A DNA stretch of 64,000 nucleotides. It comes from Penelope pileata. Taxonomy: Eukaryota > Chordata > Aves > Galliformes > Cracidae. The stretch covers positions 437,948-501,947 of the forward strand of contig WBMW01003957.1 of assembly GCA_013396635.1 (NCBI GenBank). Direction: 5' to 3'. The notes beneath the pieces were generated by a model. It saw only the letters and a program-made list of their open reading frames with translations, was not told where the DNA came from and did no database searches. This document shows positions 51,401-63,590 of the stretch, piece after piece. A program made the position numbers and the translations under genes. Position 1 is the first letter of the stretch, and each line of letters opens with the position of its first letter.

Positions 51401-53777
51401 ACCTGGTAAAGCACTGAGGTCAGACATTATCTGGCCAAACTGGAAGAACTCCAAGTCCTCTCAGAAGTATAGCACTGGCTGCACCTAGTATTTTGTGACT
51501 GTATTTATAGGACAGGGATATGGAAACGTTTGTTAAAGGAAAAATCACCCTCTTATTATGGCTTGACCAATGCAGAAATTATAGTGTCTATACTCACACT
51601 GCCTTAAGAACTGTCTGACGTGGCCTGTCTAAGGGAAGATGCCTGAAGCTGAATTTCCCCCTTCATCCCATATCTTTTAATTTTTTCCCATCTTGCTTCC
51701 TCAGCAGAAGGGATGCAATGACACAGAACACTCAGCTGAGCTGGGCACATCTGGGATGATGGATGAGGGGAGTACTTGCCAAAAGCTTGCACGCGCTGCA
51801 GCAATCTTGCAGAAAAGCCCCATGCACGAATGCCACTGTACGAGGCACTGTCTGGATAAGGCTTTTCCAGAACAGAGAAGAGCATCCTGGCCACCCACAC
51901 TTGAAAAATGAATTCCTGCTGGAATGGATGCAGAGAAGAATGTCAGGAACTTAAAAGTATTTTTATAAGAGAATAAGACAGCTAATGAAGCTTGTTTGGC
52001 CTAACGAAGTTTGAAAGGGCATGTGATCGCTGCCTGTAAACATACTGGAAAGAAATGGAAAGAAGGTTTTAAGCAATGGGGATAATGTTGGCACAAGGAC
52101 ACATGGCTGTGAACCTGCTGCATACAAATTTAGACTGAATTTAATGATCATTTCCACCCATCAATAAAGTAACGCTCTAGAACAGACTCTCAGGCAGAAA
52201 GTGGCTGCACAAGAAACCTAATCAGTTTTAAGATGAAGCTTGATAAACCTATTTAGGGGATAATAAGAGTAGGCTGCCTTCAGCAGCAGACAACCAGGCT
52301 CCATATTTTACAGGATCCCTCCAAGTGCTGAGCTCCCAGACATATGTCCAGAACATTTCTAAACGAGAGATCTTTTAAATCAGGGATACAGTAGGAATTT
52401 GGAGCCTCTCCTTGTCAGGGAAACAGAAATGCTCAAGTGGAAAAAAAGTGAGGCCAGCTCCCTCAGTGTCCAGCTCCTGCCTCAAGGACCAGCCACGAGC
52501 CTGCAGAAGAAAGAGACTTTTTCAGACATTTTCTTTATTGAGCTACATCCTCCCTCAGTTGGCATAGCTACTTCACAGCAGTCCCTGCCTGACCGAGGAA
52601 GGTGGCTGAAATCTTAGGAGACTCAAAAAGCCCAAGCGGCTGAAGTGGAACAGTATTCACTGCAACTGCTCGCTGGTAGGCATGCTCAGCGGTCTTGAAC
52701 AGGCACCACAGTTCCTCTGCCATGGAAAATTTTGAAATTTTATTTACTTATTTTTTAACTGGAACAAATGGAAATGGAAGATTTAACATGCAAAAAATAT
52801 CTTTTGAAAAGATTCCATGTCAGATGAGTCCTAGAGTTGGGCTTTCTGGCACAGGCAGCTCCAATGGCTCCACCGTGCTCTGCACGACTGAGGCTGTGGG
52901 GATACTGGTGACCCAGGACAACCGCGTGATCCCCACTGGCCATGAGACAGACACTATGCTAGAGAAAATATCAGCCTGTTAGGTTTTGTTGCATGTTTTA
53001 CTAGAATTAGCATTTTCACAACATGTTGCTTTACTATAATTTTGTTTCCACAAGGAACGAATCCATGAGAGAAGCTCATGGACTGGCCCTCACGTTGCTG
53101 CCCTCTGCTTTCAGCACGGACCAGAGTGGAGGTTATTGCAGAGATCTGAGATTCTTGTTGCCTGCACTGTTCAAATCTCTCAAGCTGAGTCTGAACACTG
53201 ACATTTCTTCAAGAAGTGACAGCAGTTGCTGCAACATATTTCACCGATACCAATTCTCTAACCTAAGTCTACTTCAGCGTAGCTTTTTTTGGGAGGATTG
53301 TTGCGAAGCATAGTGCTGTCCTGGGACCCATAAACTAAAGACTGCAGAGGGAACAGATTCTTCCATGCAGAGTCAACTCAGTGGCATGATAGCACCTCAG
53401 AGCTCTAAGAGAATTTAAGAGAAAAACAGCAGCTTCCTTCAAATAGCTGTTCTCCTGTAACCCAGCAAGTCTACCTGCAGAATGCCATCCCAAGGGGTAT
53501 GTGTCACCACGTCTGGACAGATTACAGCTCGTTTCTGTCTATTTTACTCTTTTAATATGTAGGTGGCACAAGCTTTAGCTCCCAGGCCATCCATCTTATC
53601 ATTCCATTTTCTCCTAATTTGACTTTCTGAACATCGTGTACTTCCCAGCACTGCCTTTACAATCCCCAATCACCACGCGTTGTGCTGGAAAGCTTGCAAA
53701 GTGACATCCCTCGGTAGTTCAAGCACCAGAGCAGAAGTTCTGCCGTCCCCGATCCGGCCCAGCCTCCCCCTGCCCCC

Positions 53778-54195
53778 NNNNNNNNNNNNNNNNNNNNNNN
53801 NNNNNNNNNNNNNNNNNNNNNNNNNNNNNNNNNNNNNNNNNNNNNNNNNNNNNNNNNNNNNNNNNNNNNNNNNNNNNNNNNNNNNNNNNNNNNNNNNNNN
53901 NNNNNNNNNNNNNNNNNNNNNNNNNNNNNNNNNNNNNNNNNNNNNNNNNNNNNNNNNNNNNNNNNNNNNNNNNNNNNNNNNNNNNNNNNNNNNNNNNNNN
54001 NNNNNNNNNNNNNNNNNNNNNNNNNNNNNNNNNNNNNNNNNNNNNNNNNNNNNNNNNNNNNNNNNNNNNNNNNNNNNNNNNNNNNNNNNNNNNNNNNNNN
54101 NNNNNNNNNNNNNNNNNNNNNNNNNNNNNNNNNNNNNNNNNNNNNNNNNNNNNNNNNNNNNNNNNNNNNNNNNNNNNNNNNNNNNNNNNNNNNNN
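53778..54195. other. Assembly gap (418 N)
   Basis: A run of unknown bases in GC-rich surroundings. The long protein frames that cross it are artefacts of translating N. Confidence 0.99.
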
Positions 54196-54217
54196 GCCCC
54201 CGGCAAGCTGTGAGGCA

Positions 54218-54233
54218 CTGCCACCTAGCGGCC
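54218..54233 (-). promoter_or_regulatory. CTCF-type binding motif
   Basis: On the minus strand the sequence reads CCGCTAGGTGGCAG, matching the vertebrate CTCF core CCASYAGRKGGCRS at 13 of 14 positions by hand. It lies 23 bases from the gap edge in the GC-rich block. CTCF marks insulators and loop anchors; occupancy cannot be judged from sequence alone. Confidence 0.5.
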
Positions 54234-54360
54234 AGCTCTGCTCCCGCCCGCACTTCCAGGAGCCCTGGGAAGTGCCATCCAGTGCTCATGGGCCCGTGCG
54301 TTGCTCCTGCAGGCTTTCTCGCTGCTGCGGCTCCTCACTTGACCGCCAGGAAAAGCAGCA

Positions 54361-57300
54361 TCAATTCTTGTAAATGCTTTTTTTAAAATTATTTTTTTAT
54401 TTTTTAAAATAGATTGGCTGTCTGCCCCTTGGAGAGCTCTGCCCAGACCTGCAGCCCTTCCACCACGGGTCTGCAGCAGACAGGGCTAAAGCTGTGCTGG
54501 GAACAAGGTGTTTGAGCACTGCCTCAGCAGAAAGCGCTGCTGTCTGGAGACCAAACTGAGTAGGCAGCTGGGATGTCTATCTGCAAGACAGATCTGACCT
54601 TTGAGAGCTGCTCAGTGTTTGGGCAAACTCCAGCTGCAGCCAGCAGCTCCCAGACAGACACCCCAGGAAAGGAGCTTCAGCCACCGCCTGCAAAACCAGC
54701 AGCAGCCAGCCTCACAGAGTGCCCCAGCGCACAGACCTACCCGCCAGCAGTTAACTGGGCTGTAATTAGCTCTGCCAGGGCATCCAGCAAGTAAAACAAG
54801 ACAGACTGACTCCTTAGAGCTTTATCTATCACTGTTTGGTTATCTTAAAGCACCTGCTGTGCACGCACCAGGACTGCAACAAGCAGCTAGAGCACCTTTG
54901 TAAACTGAAGTTACCATAGAGGTGGTGCAAAGTGTATTTGCTCTGGCTGGTCGGTTTGGGGGCCTGCAAGACCCTCCTTCCAGCCCGTATCAGTCCACTG
55001 CAACCTTGCACCATCAGAAGGCCATTTCTTCTTTCCCCTGAATTAGGAGAGCAAAGAACAAGAAGTGAAACATCATGATCCTGACCCAAAGGATTCAAAA
55101 TGCTTTGGAGAAGTGTAACAACATTTATACCAAACCAATACAGACAGAGCCCTGCAGAGCATATCTACCTGCACACACATACAGGCAAAAAACAAAAACA
55201 AACAAACANTCTCATTAATATAAAACATCAGATTCTGCTCCTGACTGGTCAGTGTGAAGACAGAGTTGTAGAGCACTGCCATTTGCTGTTGAGATGAGGT
55301 ATGTGAGTTCTGGCCTTAAATATTTCCTCTTTCACTAAAATTGAACCTCTTTACTTTTTCTTTACTAGATAACAGATCTTAAAACTGGAAGTGCAAAAGG
55401 AGGGTTAACAATCCCACCAGCCAAAATATGTGGTGAAAACATCCAATAACGCAGAGCTCTCAGGATTCCTTGGAAGGGAAATAGAGAATTCTTTGCAAAA
55501 GTGCTTGACATTTTGTTTCAGCTGACTTTACAACTCTGCAGTTCTTTTTCATTCATCTCCCATTCTCCGAGGACCACTGTCCCCTAGTTGGGATTGTAGA
55601 GAATTATGGGACAATTTTTGTTCAGAAGCTCTTTACATGAAGTATGGCTGAAACTGAGGCTGTCCTGCATATGCAGGCTGCACAAGAATGTCTTCATTGG
55701 TGGAATCCAGTTCCCATGGAGGTAAATCCTTTTCAAATTCCTAGAGACTGGTTGTACAGAAGCGGAGGAGAAGACAAGCCCGTTTCAGTTCTCAGATTCT
55801 GTATTGACCTGAATTACAATGCATTCTAAACACATCAGCTGAGAGCTCTCTCTGTCACTTATACTGGACTATATCAAACAAATGACTTAAAATTCTAGAT
55901 CAAACTTATTACTTCTGTCTTCGTTCCATGGCCACTAAATACATTCTCTTTTAAGCCTTTAGTTCCTCCTATCATAAAAGTCTTCCACTAACCTCCTTTA
56001 GTGATGCTTATGTGAAGGGAGCTCAGTGCTCCCTTCCACATTTGACTTATACAAGAATGAAGACGTAATATTTCTGAAATTGCCAATTATTTATTTTCAG
56101 GCCAGTAAATGTTTTACAAAGCACTGTCTGCAACTCTGTCCGTGGGTTAAGCAGAGCACACACCCCACAAGATCTCAGAGCAAAGCAAAGGAACCAAAGA
56201 AAGGCCCCTACATCCACCCTTGGCAAGTGCCACAACCCCTCAGGTATTTCGACAGCCCCCAACCTCTCTCCCTCAGGCACTGAACCTCTCGCCCTTCTCT
56301 AACAACCACTGCTCACCAGGTGCCAGGCACTCCTTTGAACTCAGAGCAGCTGCTTCTAGTCCATGTTTGAAGGATGTTACTTTTACTTCATACCTGTGCC
56401 TTAGAGCTCTTCTTTGGCTGAGGCTGTGTACAGCCCGCCTGTTGTAACACACCCACCTCCAGACAGGTTTGTCTCAAGCTTTCTGCCTACAGCCTAAAGC
56501 TCTGGCAAAGTATAAGGGTCTTTTCACAAAAGAGAATGAGATCCAGCTGTAAAGTGTTGGATTTCAGCCCCTCTCCAAAGTTAGTGCATCGCACTGGAAT
56601 TCACACTTCCTGAACTCCGTTTTCACATTTAGATGCCGTAAATTAGCAGCTGGTCTGGGTTTTCTCGGACAGCTCTTTTTTGTTGTCAGCAGCACCGATG
56701 TTAGATACTGGTTCAAGAACTTTGAGCTTCAAAACAGTGACCTTGTCTTTCATTTAGCCACTGAGGAGTGAATGTTTGTCATATGATGAAGTAAGGAATT
56801 AAAACACACTGATAATAGGTGATGGGAAAAAGCTCGAGTGAGACACAAAGCCTGCATCACCTTCCTGTGCTTGAAAGAAATGTGCCTTTTAGAGGAGAGG
56901 GGCATGAATTTCAAATTATCTACTGCTCAGTTTTACTTTCTCTCGACAATTATTTATTTTCATCTAAAAATTCTTGCAGACTTCAGGAAAAGAAAGTATG
57001 TAGCACTGCTCTCAGCTGTAGCGCCTGCTAGCAACTCTGTACAATTGAGATTTATTCCTAATTTTAACATTTGTCTTTATTCTACTGGGAAGAGAGCAAC
57101 ACAAGGAAGCCATACTACCAGCCAAGAGCCCCCTGAAGTCATCCATCATGCTGTGTCACCAACACAGAATGGATCAGTTAACATCCTGCTTGCAGTGCAC
57201 ACACAGGAAGTCAAAAAGGTAACACCTTATTTACAAATGGCACTAAATGCTCAGCAATTCTTCATTTGTATAAACAGCAACCAAAACACTGAACTCTCGT

Positions 57301-57530
57301 TTACCTTTTTAGACACTGTACTCTCCAATAGTCTCAGGACAGCTGATTACATGAGATTTTAAGAAAATATTAGGGAAAATTTGCGTTGCAGTTACTAAGG
57401 TGTACTTGCCTTGCAAAGCTGCTCTTAAGCACTGCGCACTGAAAAAGATGGTACTTTTAAATTAGAGAGGACACAAGCCAAACAAACAGAAACAAAACAC
57501 AAAACAATCCCCCCCAGATCCCACTAGGAA
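54361..57530. other. Intergenic sequence, no gene recognised
   Basis: Begins with an AT-rich run (54378-54410) directly after the GC-rich block. One ambiguous base lies at 55209. The 174-codon plus-strand frame at 56838-57362 has no recognisable domain, signal or family match and is not called. Confidence 0.55.
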
Positions 57531-57715
57531 ATCATAGAATCATAGAAACACAAGGTTGGAAAGGACCTACAAGATCATCTAGTCCAACCGTCCTCCTATC
57601 ACCATCCCTACCCACTAAGCTACTAAATCATATCCCTTAGCACCTCATCCAGACGCTTCTTGAACAGCGCCAGGGACGGTGACTCCACCACCTCCCTGGG
57701 CAGGCTGTTCATTAC
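57531..57715 (-). repeat. CR1 LINE fragment, 3' end
   Basis: Minus-strand CR1. The plus-strand text starts with the octamer repeat 'atcatagaatcatagaa', then 'aaggttggaaaggacc', 'gatcatctagtccaacc' and, toward its 5' side, 'gactccaccacctccctggg'. A different subfamily from the copies at 10604 and 17558. Confidence 0.92.
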
Positions 57716-58701
57716 TGAAACCTAGACATCAAACCACTCCTAAACAAGATGCTCATTAATCCTATCCACTGGAAAATCATTTCAAGTGATAAATATGCTG
57801 GGGATGGTTGCACACCACTCATCGATGGTTTGGCGAGAAGCTGACGTTATTTCCTGAATCTGTGAATCACTACAACTAATAACTTTTTGTTCTGATCACA
57901 GAAAGATCCTCAGAAAGAAGACCCAATATTTTGCCCACCATAAGCACTTGAATCAGCCCCCAGGAAGAGCCCAACACATGGCTGTAATCAGACTCCTGGC
58001 CTTGTGCCACCAGATGGGGTCCAGTTACGGCACTGCCCCTGCACCTGCATTCATCAAAAAGCAGCATTCAGAACTGCTGAGTGCTCGCTCTTACCGCTTT
58101 GCTGGTATTTGGGGTAAGCTCTTTTCCAGGGAGATTTGGCTTTTCAAGTCTTATTTTTGATCTCTGTATGATCTTTAGAACTGGGAACTATGAAGCCTTT
58201 GATGTGGATTCTTGTATAAACAGAGGCAAGGAACCACACAGCACCTAACTGCAAGGAAGGAAATGCTAGCCAGGGCTGAAACGATGCAAGATGTCCTTTC
58301 TAAAGCTAAGGGGGAAATGAAAAGGAGAAATCAAGGGAGCAAACACCATCGCCACTGTTCAACCAGGCAAGCAATAAAGATCACAACAGCCAGGCTGAAA
58401 ATTAATGACACCCTTCTTCTGTACTGGGGAGCTTTGGATGTGGAAAGCCATTACCATGTGATGAAAATTACAAGAAAAAGAAAGGGTGAGAGAGCACTGA
58501 AGATAAACACTCAGGGCCAAGTAATGCCTTAAAAAATAAAATTATTAAAGTAACTCATTCAAGAAACGCAGGACCCAGGCACCACTGGGGAAGGAGCATT
58601 TTCTCCTGCCTTTGCTCCTCTTTTCCCCACCTATTTAAGCACAAGCATGGAAAACTGCAATGCTTCACCCGGCTCCCTGCTGCTGGCAGAGCCGGAAGCG
58701 G

Positions 58702-58715
58702 GCACCAGGGGGCCT
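58702..58715 (+). promoter_or_regulatory. Weaker CTCF-like motif
   Basis: The plus-strand sequence GCACCAGGGGGCCT matches the CTCF core at about 11 of 14 positions. It is oriented opposite to the motif at 54218 and points away from it. Weak on its own. Confidence 0.25.
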
Positions 58716-59407
58716 CAGTCCCTCACTGCCAAAACAGCCACGAGCTGAACCAACACGCTTCAGACCTTTATTTAGCAAGAGTAAGAACAGTGCCTGCAAG
58801 GGAAAAAAAAGAAGCAACAGAAAAAAGGCGTTACAGCCAATCTATGCAGAAATCTGCAGCAAAACGCCAGGAAATGTGACTCCATCTGCATTTTACTGCT
58901 TGCATGGCAGGTCTCTGAAAGCATGTTAAGAAAAACAAAACCAAAAAACCTTATTCAAAAGTGTCAGAAGAGGGAAAAGAGTGATTTACAATTGAATTTA
59001 GAAAAAAAAAAAAAATCAGCTCCAGACCTTTTGATCAGCTTCGTGACAGATAAGGACAGGTGTTTTGAGCTACCTATGCTGCTTGTAAAGAACCTCAAGT
59101 CAGAGATGAAACTCATGACTTCAGGGCGGTTTCGTAGTAATTTAAAAGAGCTCTCTTTCATGTTTTCCTCAAAGTGATACCTGCACAGACAAGCACAAAT
59201 TAGGCTCTTCTCCTGTAAGAGCATTACAAACCAGTGTGCTCCCCACAAGGGATGTCAGCCAGGTTACATGCACTCCTTCTCCTTCAGCCCTTGGGTTTAA
59301 AACTGCCAGCATACTCTGACACATCCATCAACTGTGTTCTGCCACGCTTGACAATGAGATTAATTCAAAGTAGCTCACATTTTCTGCAGAATTACCTTGA
59401 TTTTACC

Positions 59408-59432
59408 CTTTTTTCCTTTTTTTTTTTTTTTA
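59408..59432. repeat. T-rich tract
   Basis: About 25 bases of T with one CC interruption. Low-complexity sequence. Confidence 0.85.
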
Positions 59433-60384
59433 AGCACAAAAATTGGAGCCAAGTGAGTTGTTGAAAAGGGACTACACAGCAAAGGAACAGGGCTGTGGGA
59501 TCCAGACATTTACGAGGAGCCTGAACAACCATTTGATGCAACTGCAGCTTGGAGCTCCAGTCAGCGCGCCAATCCAAGTCACAAAGAACAAATGATGTTC
59601 TCTTGCACAGAGCTAGGAACCCTCACAAACCATGAAAATGGACAAGCACATAAGGAAACTGTGCTTGAAGCCTCTCCCTTTGGAATCACTATTTTACCTG
59701 ACCACCTGAAACACTGGATCAGAAATCACTGTGACCTAAGTGATACTAGGCAATTTTGTATTAACAAAATGATTATTCCTGATCCCTATACAACACTATG
59801 GCTAACTGGAGGATGATAAACAGTGCAGTTATGTGGCTATTTAACTAATGACACAAAGTACTTACAGATTAAAACACTGTGTGTATAACACAACTTGATG
59901 ATCTACCTTGACATCAAGGATTAAATTTGGTGACTTGCCTGAAGGCATATTGCATTCAGCTGTATTCTGCTCCTGAACGATATCCTGATACTAGACTGAC
60001 TGTCTTTTAACCATTCCTCCAGCTCATGGGACCAATGGCAACTCAGACAGGAACCAACCCAGAATCTGAAAAGCAGACACACACAAAATAAGAAATCTTA
60101 CCTCTGGCCACAGCCTTCAGCTACACATGACCATTTCCACATTCAGAATTGTATTTTAGATTTTTATGTTTGAATCATTTTATTCGTATTACACCTTGTA
60201 AGTGTTTTTAATGACAGTTTATTTAAATGTGTTTCAGAAGGTTCCCTTCCCTGTCACAGCACCAATCCTAACTTCACTTTCACAATCTGCTAGATGAAGG
60301 CCCTTCTTGTCCCAGCGATCTTTTGAGAAAATGCTGGACCTAAGGACTTCAACACTGAAGTGGTTCAGCACTGAGATGTTGCCA

Positions 60385-60525
60385 TGGAGAATGCAGCATC
60401 TCCATCTTTGGAGATTTCAGCAGCTGGCATGAGCAGTCTGCTCTCACAAGGAAGTTGGTCTGAAGTCGACTAGGGCATTTGACTCAACACATTCCAGAGG
60501 TTCCTTCCAGTCTAAATACACTTAA
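60385..60525 (+). repeat. Old, diverged CR1 LINE 3' fragment
   Basis: Plus-strand text keeps the CR1 blocks 'gcagcatctccatctttgga', 'gagcagtctgctct' and 'ccagaggttccttccagtc' in the right order and spacing, but the core between them is degraded and the terminal octamers are lost. It is older than the other bird CR1 copies here. Confidence 0.6.
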
Positions 60526-63144
60526 CATAAATAAGAGGGAAAAATTTATAATGTATTGGTCTTTTTACTTGCATTTTGGAGTCAAGACTGTTGGGGGGTC
60601 ATGTGTATAAGAGCTGGGGCTTTAGGAGAAAACATTTTTCTTGATAAAAAACTTTAAACAAAATTTTAATGTGCGATTCTTAACTGTTATGCATTTGTTG
60701 CTCATTAAACAATGCCCTAAGGAGCTTTTTATACACAAGCATGCTATTCTTCCCTCTGTGATTCTTCATCAAGTAAAAATCAAGCTGCAAATAAAAAAAA
60801 TACAGATTGTGTAACTGGAGGAATATAAATCTGTCACAGTATTAGAGAACAAAAACGAACATAGATTTTCTTGCTCCACTAGTATTAAAACACTCTAGCA
60901 GAACAAATGTATAAATTTGTTTATACATTTACATAGGTTTATACATTTATATAAGTTTTCAGACCCCAAGAGCTGTCTCTGAAAGATGTCAGTACAGCAG
61001 ACAAACTAAGAACTGATTGAGTAAATGTAAGTACTGCCATTTTGTATCCAAAAAGTTTGGATTCCAGGGAACACCCAGTGGGGACTGAGATTTCACAGGG
61101 AACACATCAATCTCTGGCAGCACTTCCCCTGAGAGAAGCAATTTCCTCCTCCTTGTATTAATCCGTGATTAACATTAAAAACATATTTCCTGGCAAAATG
61201 CAGACTCCTAAATTCATAAAATTAGTCAGTAAAATCTACCAGACAGTGGAGTGCAAGTCACAGACAGATACAGCAAGAACATGAAGACCACAGCCATGTG
61301 ACACTGCTGAAAGTTGTTCCTGCCATGACAGAGCACAGGTGTGTCTACCTGGGGAAGATACATCATGCCAAATCTTTACACATTTTATTTAACTGCTGCA
61401 GAGGCCGTACAGACTTCATAAGTTGCCTTATTAGTTGAGTGCTACACAGTACAGGCTTTAGCAGATATGCCAGGATTTAGGCTGAAACAATTGGAAAAAA
61501 AAGTGACTGGTTCTGCAGATTAAGGTCAGCTAAAAATGCTGATGTGGCATGTCATCATGACAGCTGAGTTGAAAGGCACGTAAGCACAGACACTGACTGC
61601 AGCACTTCAAACTCATTGTTTTGAAGAAATCTGTGTCACGGTTGCATTGCCACTTGGACGCCAAGAACCTAGAAGGACCTTCTGTTTGGAAGAGAAAGAA
61701 ATTAGCTATGTGGTTTGCCATTTCCACCCACGTGTATACATTTGAAAGGACAACAGGCCTCTAAGACAAACAATTAAAGTGCAATCACTTAGAAATACAT
61801 GAGATACATCAGCTCAAAGGTTAATAACCACTAAGACAGCCTCTAATACATTAGAAGGGAAACAATCTCATGCTTAGAAACGCATCACTAGGGACCTTTG
61901 GATTCCAGCTGCTGGATAGGTTTAGCAGCTTGGTGGCAGAACATTGCTTTGTTGCTCTGTCTCTTCTCTGGCCTGTCTGCTCAGGTTTGTCCTCTGCATA
62001 AAGCAGGGAAGAACAAAAACATGTGCTCTTGGGTTTTGTCCTCAAACAGAATTGGATGTGGGATCCCACAGCTTAGCCCACCGTGCCCAAAGAGAATGTT
62101 GTGGTCAGTGGGAAATTCTGGTTCTAGTGGGAAAGAAAGAGACTTGAAGGGTTTCCAAAACCCATTAAAACTCAGTGACTCAGCAACTTCATCTTCCTTG
62201 CCCTACACCCAGCAGCATACTGACCATAAAAGCACCAAACATCACACGAATTGTTCCTCCCATCTCTCAAGCTTCACACACAGCAGCCACTGCCTCAAAA
62301 TCTGTTTCCCCTTCAGCTGCCTTTTGCAGTTGCCCTTTCTCCATAGCCTACATTCAGCTCCTGGGAGAATTTCCATTGCCATTCTTGATGCTACTAGGCA
62401 GGTTCCTGGGCCAGATCCACAGCCACCACATGGCATGCCCCACTGACGTCTGAACAGCAGGCCACGTTTCTCATGATGAAGGCCCTGCATTACGTAGCCC
62501 CTCTGTATGCCTTGTGCATGTTCCAGATACCTCGTTGGGTAGGAAACACTGCCTGCCCACAGCAAAGGAACCACAAACTGAAACTGACTTTGGTGAGTAC
62601 TTAAAGCAAAGAAGCCAAAGGCTGAAATACGCCATTCTGGCTACATGTGAGACTAGCTGCTTTCCCTCGTTCATAAACTCCAGAATTCTTCTGGAAAAAA
62701 ATGAAATAAAAGTACTAAATGTTACTGCAGCTCCATCTGCTTTACCACAAAGCAGCAGGGAAGTCCACTCACTGAACTGCACTGCCAGCTGAGCCTCTTG
62801 TTTGTTAAGCAAAGCCCCAGAGCCCTCAGTACGTACATTTGCAGGAAACAATTTTCAAATCTTTCACCTACTTTACTGACAGATTATCCTAAACTTATTT
62901 ATCAGATAAAGGACGCATTTCAAGTGGAGCAGAATTTAAACCAAAGAGGTGATTCAATCTCTTAATGACCAAACTGCTGCCAGATCCCCAGCGGGGAAGT
63001 TGGATGCTGGAGGTAACAGGCCAAGCAGGGGGTGTCTCAGCTGCATTCTCTGTAACCATATGTTTCACAATGGTTTTTTTTTCTGGCCTTCTTTTTTTTC
63101 CCAGCAAGATCTCCAAGCAATGCATTATGAACTCCCACACAAGA
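60526..63144. other. Intergenic sequence, no gene recognised
   Basis: AT-rich at first, then more mixed from about 61850. The plus-strand frame at 61898-62446 (182 codons) is the longest N-free open frame in the window and begins with a hydrophobic stretch (IALLLCLFSGLSA), but the rest is low-information Ser/His/Pro sequence with no family match. I do not call it. T runs lie at 63071-63100. Confidence 0.5.
60905..60930. repeat. Perfect 11-bp inverted repeat with 4-base loop
   Basis: The arms aaatgtataaa (60905-60915) and tttatacattt (60920-60930) are exact reverse complements around a 4-base loop. A further copy of the right arm, tttatacattta, follows at about 60938. A small AT-rich hairpin, perhaps from microsatellite-like slippage. 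Confidence 0.8.
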
Positions 63145-63590
63145 AATCATAGAACAGCCCAAGGTGGAAGGGACCCATAAGGATCGAGTCCAACACCTGG
63201 CTCCACCCCAAATCCAAGCCCTGTGTCTGAGACCAGTGTCCAAACGCTCCCTGAACTCCAGCAGCTTGGGGCCATGACCACTGCCCTGGGAGCCTGTGCC
63301 AGGGCCCAACCACCCTCTGGTGAAGAACCTTTTCCTAACCCCCAACCTCACCCTCCCCTGACACAGCTCCATGCTGTTCCCTCGGGCCCTGTCGCTGCCA
63401 CCAGAGAGCAGAGCTCAGCGCTGCCCCTCCGCTCCCCTCGTGAGGAAGCTGTGGGCCGCCATGAGGCCTTCCCTCAGCCTCCTCTGCTCTGGGCTGAACA
63501 AACCCAGGGACCTCAGCTGCAGCTCACACACCTTGCCCTCCAGACCCTTCACTGTCTTCGTAGCCCTTCTTTCCTGTTCTCTCTGAGTGC
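63145..63590 (-). repeat. CR1 LINE fragment
   Basis: Minus-strand CR1 of about 440 bp. The plus-strand text starts 'aatcatagaacagcccaagg', has 'gtggaagggacccat', 'cgagtccaacacctggctcc', 'ctgctctgggctgaacaaac' and 'cccttcactgtcttcgtagc'. Subfamily differs from the CR1-B-like copies. The left end is precise; the right end fades near 63575-63590. The 161-codon plus frame over it (63223-63708) is antisense CR1, not a gene. Confidence 0.9.

Larger units (their letters stand above)
33541..53699. other. Intergenic sequence, no gene recognised
   Basis: About 20 kb, mostly AT-rich, with no identifiable coding exon. Separate entries cover the GAGAG microsatellite, the T-rich tract at 35843, the G-quadruplex pair at 37978-38037, the motif cluster at 40961-41084 and the diverged direct repeat at 47471 and 48379. 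I looked on the minus strand for the 3' exons of NID1, the usual upstream neighbour of LYST, for example a cysteine-rich EGF pattern around Asn-Asn-Gly-Gly-Cys, and did not see them. Confidence 0.55.
53700..54360. promoter_or_regulatory. GC-rich block around an assembly gap, candidate CpG island or insulator
   Basis: GC-rich sequence with several CpGs flanks both sides of a 418-base gap (left flank near 53740-53777, right flank 54196-54355), then composition drops abruptly into AT-rich sequence at about 54360. Both gap edges are C-runs (ending tgccccc, restarting gccccc), the kind of sequence that often fails in assembly. No exon is recognisable. It could hide a promoter, a GC-rich minisatellite or part of an unassembled GC-rich gene. 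Confidence 0.4.
57716..60384. other. Intergenic sequence, no gene recognised
   Basis: No identifiable exon. Contains a T-rich tract at 59408-59432 and an A run near 59002-59014. Short open frames such as 58212-58532 and 59234-59464 lack any protein-like features I recognise. Confidence 0.55.

Noticed and set aside
53657..54289. Long open frames (up to 210 codons) across the second gap
   Set aside because: Most codons are N; the flanking residues show no protein family.
56838..57362. 174-codon plus-strand frame
   Set aside because: No domain or motif recognised; reads as random AT-rich translation.
61898..62446. 182-codon plus-strand frame with a hydrophobic start
   Set aside because: No family resemblance, low-information composition and overlapping frames on the other strand. 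Could be part of a non-coding RNA, but nothing supports a protein.
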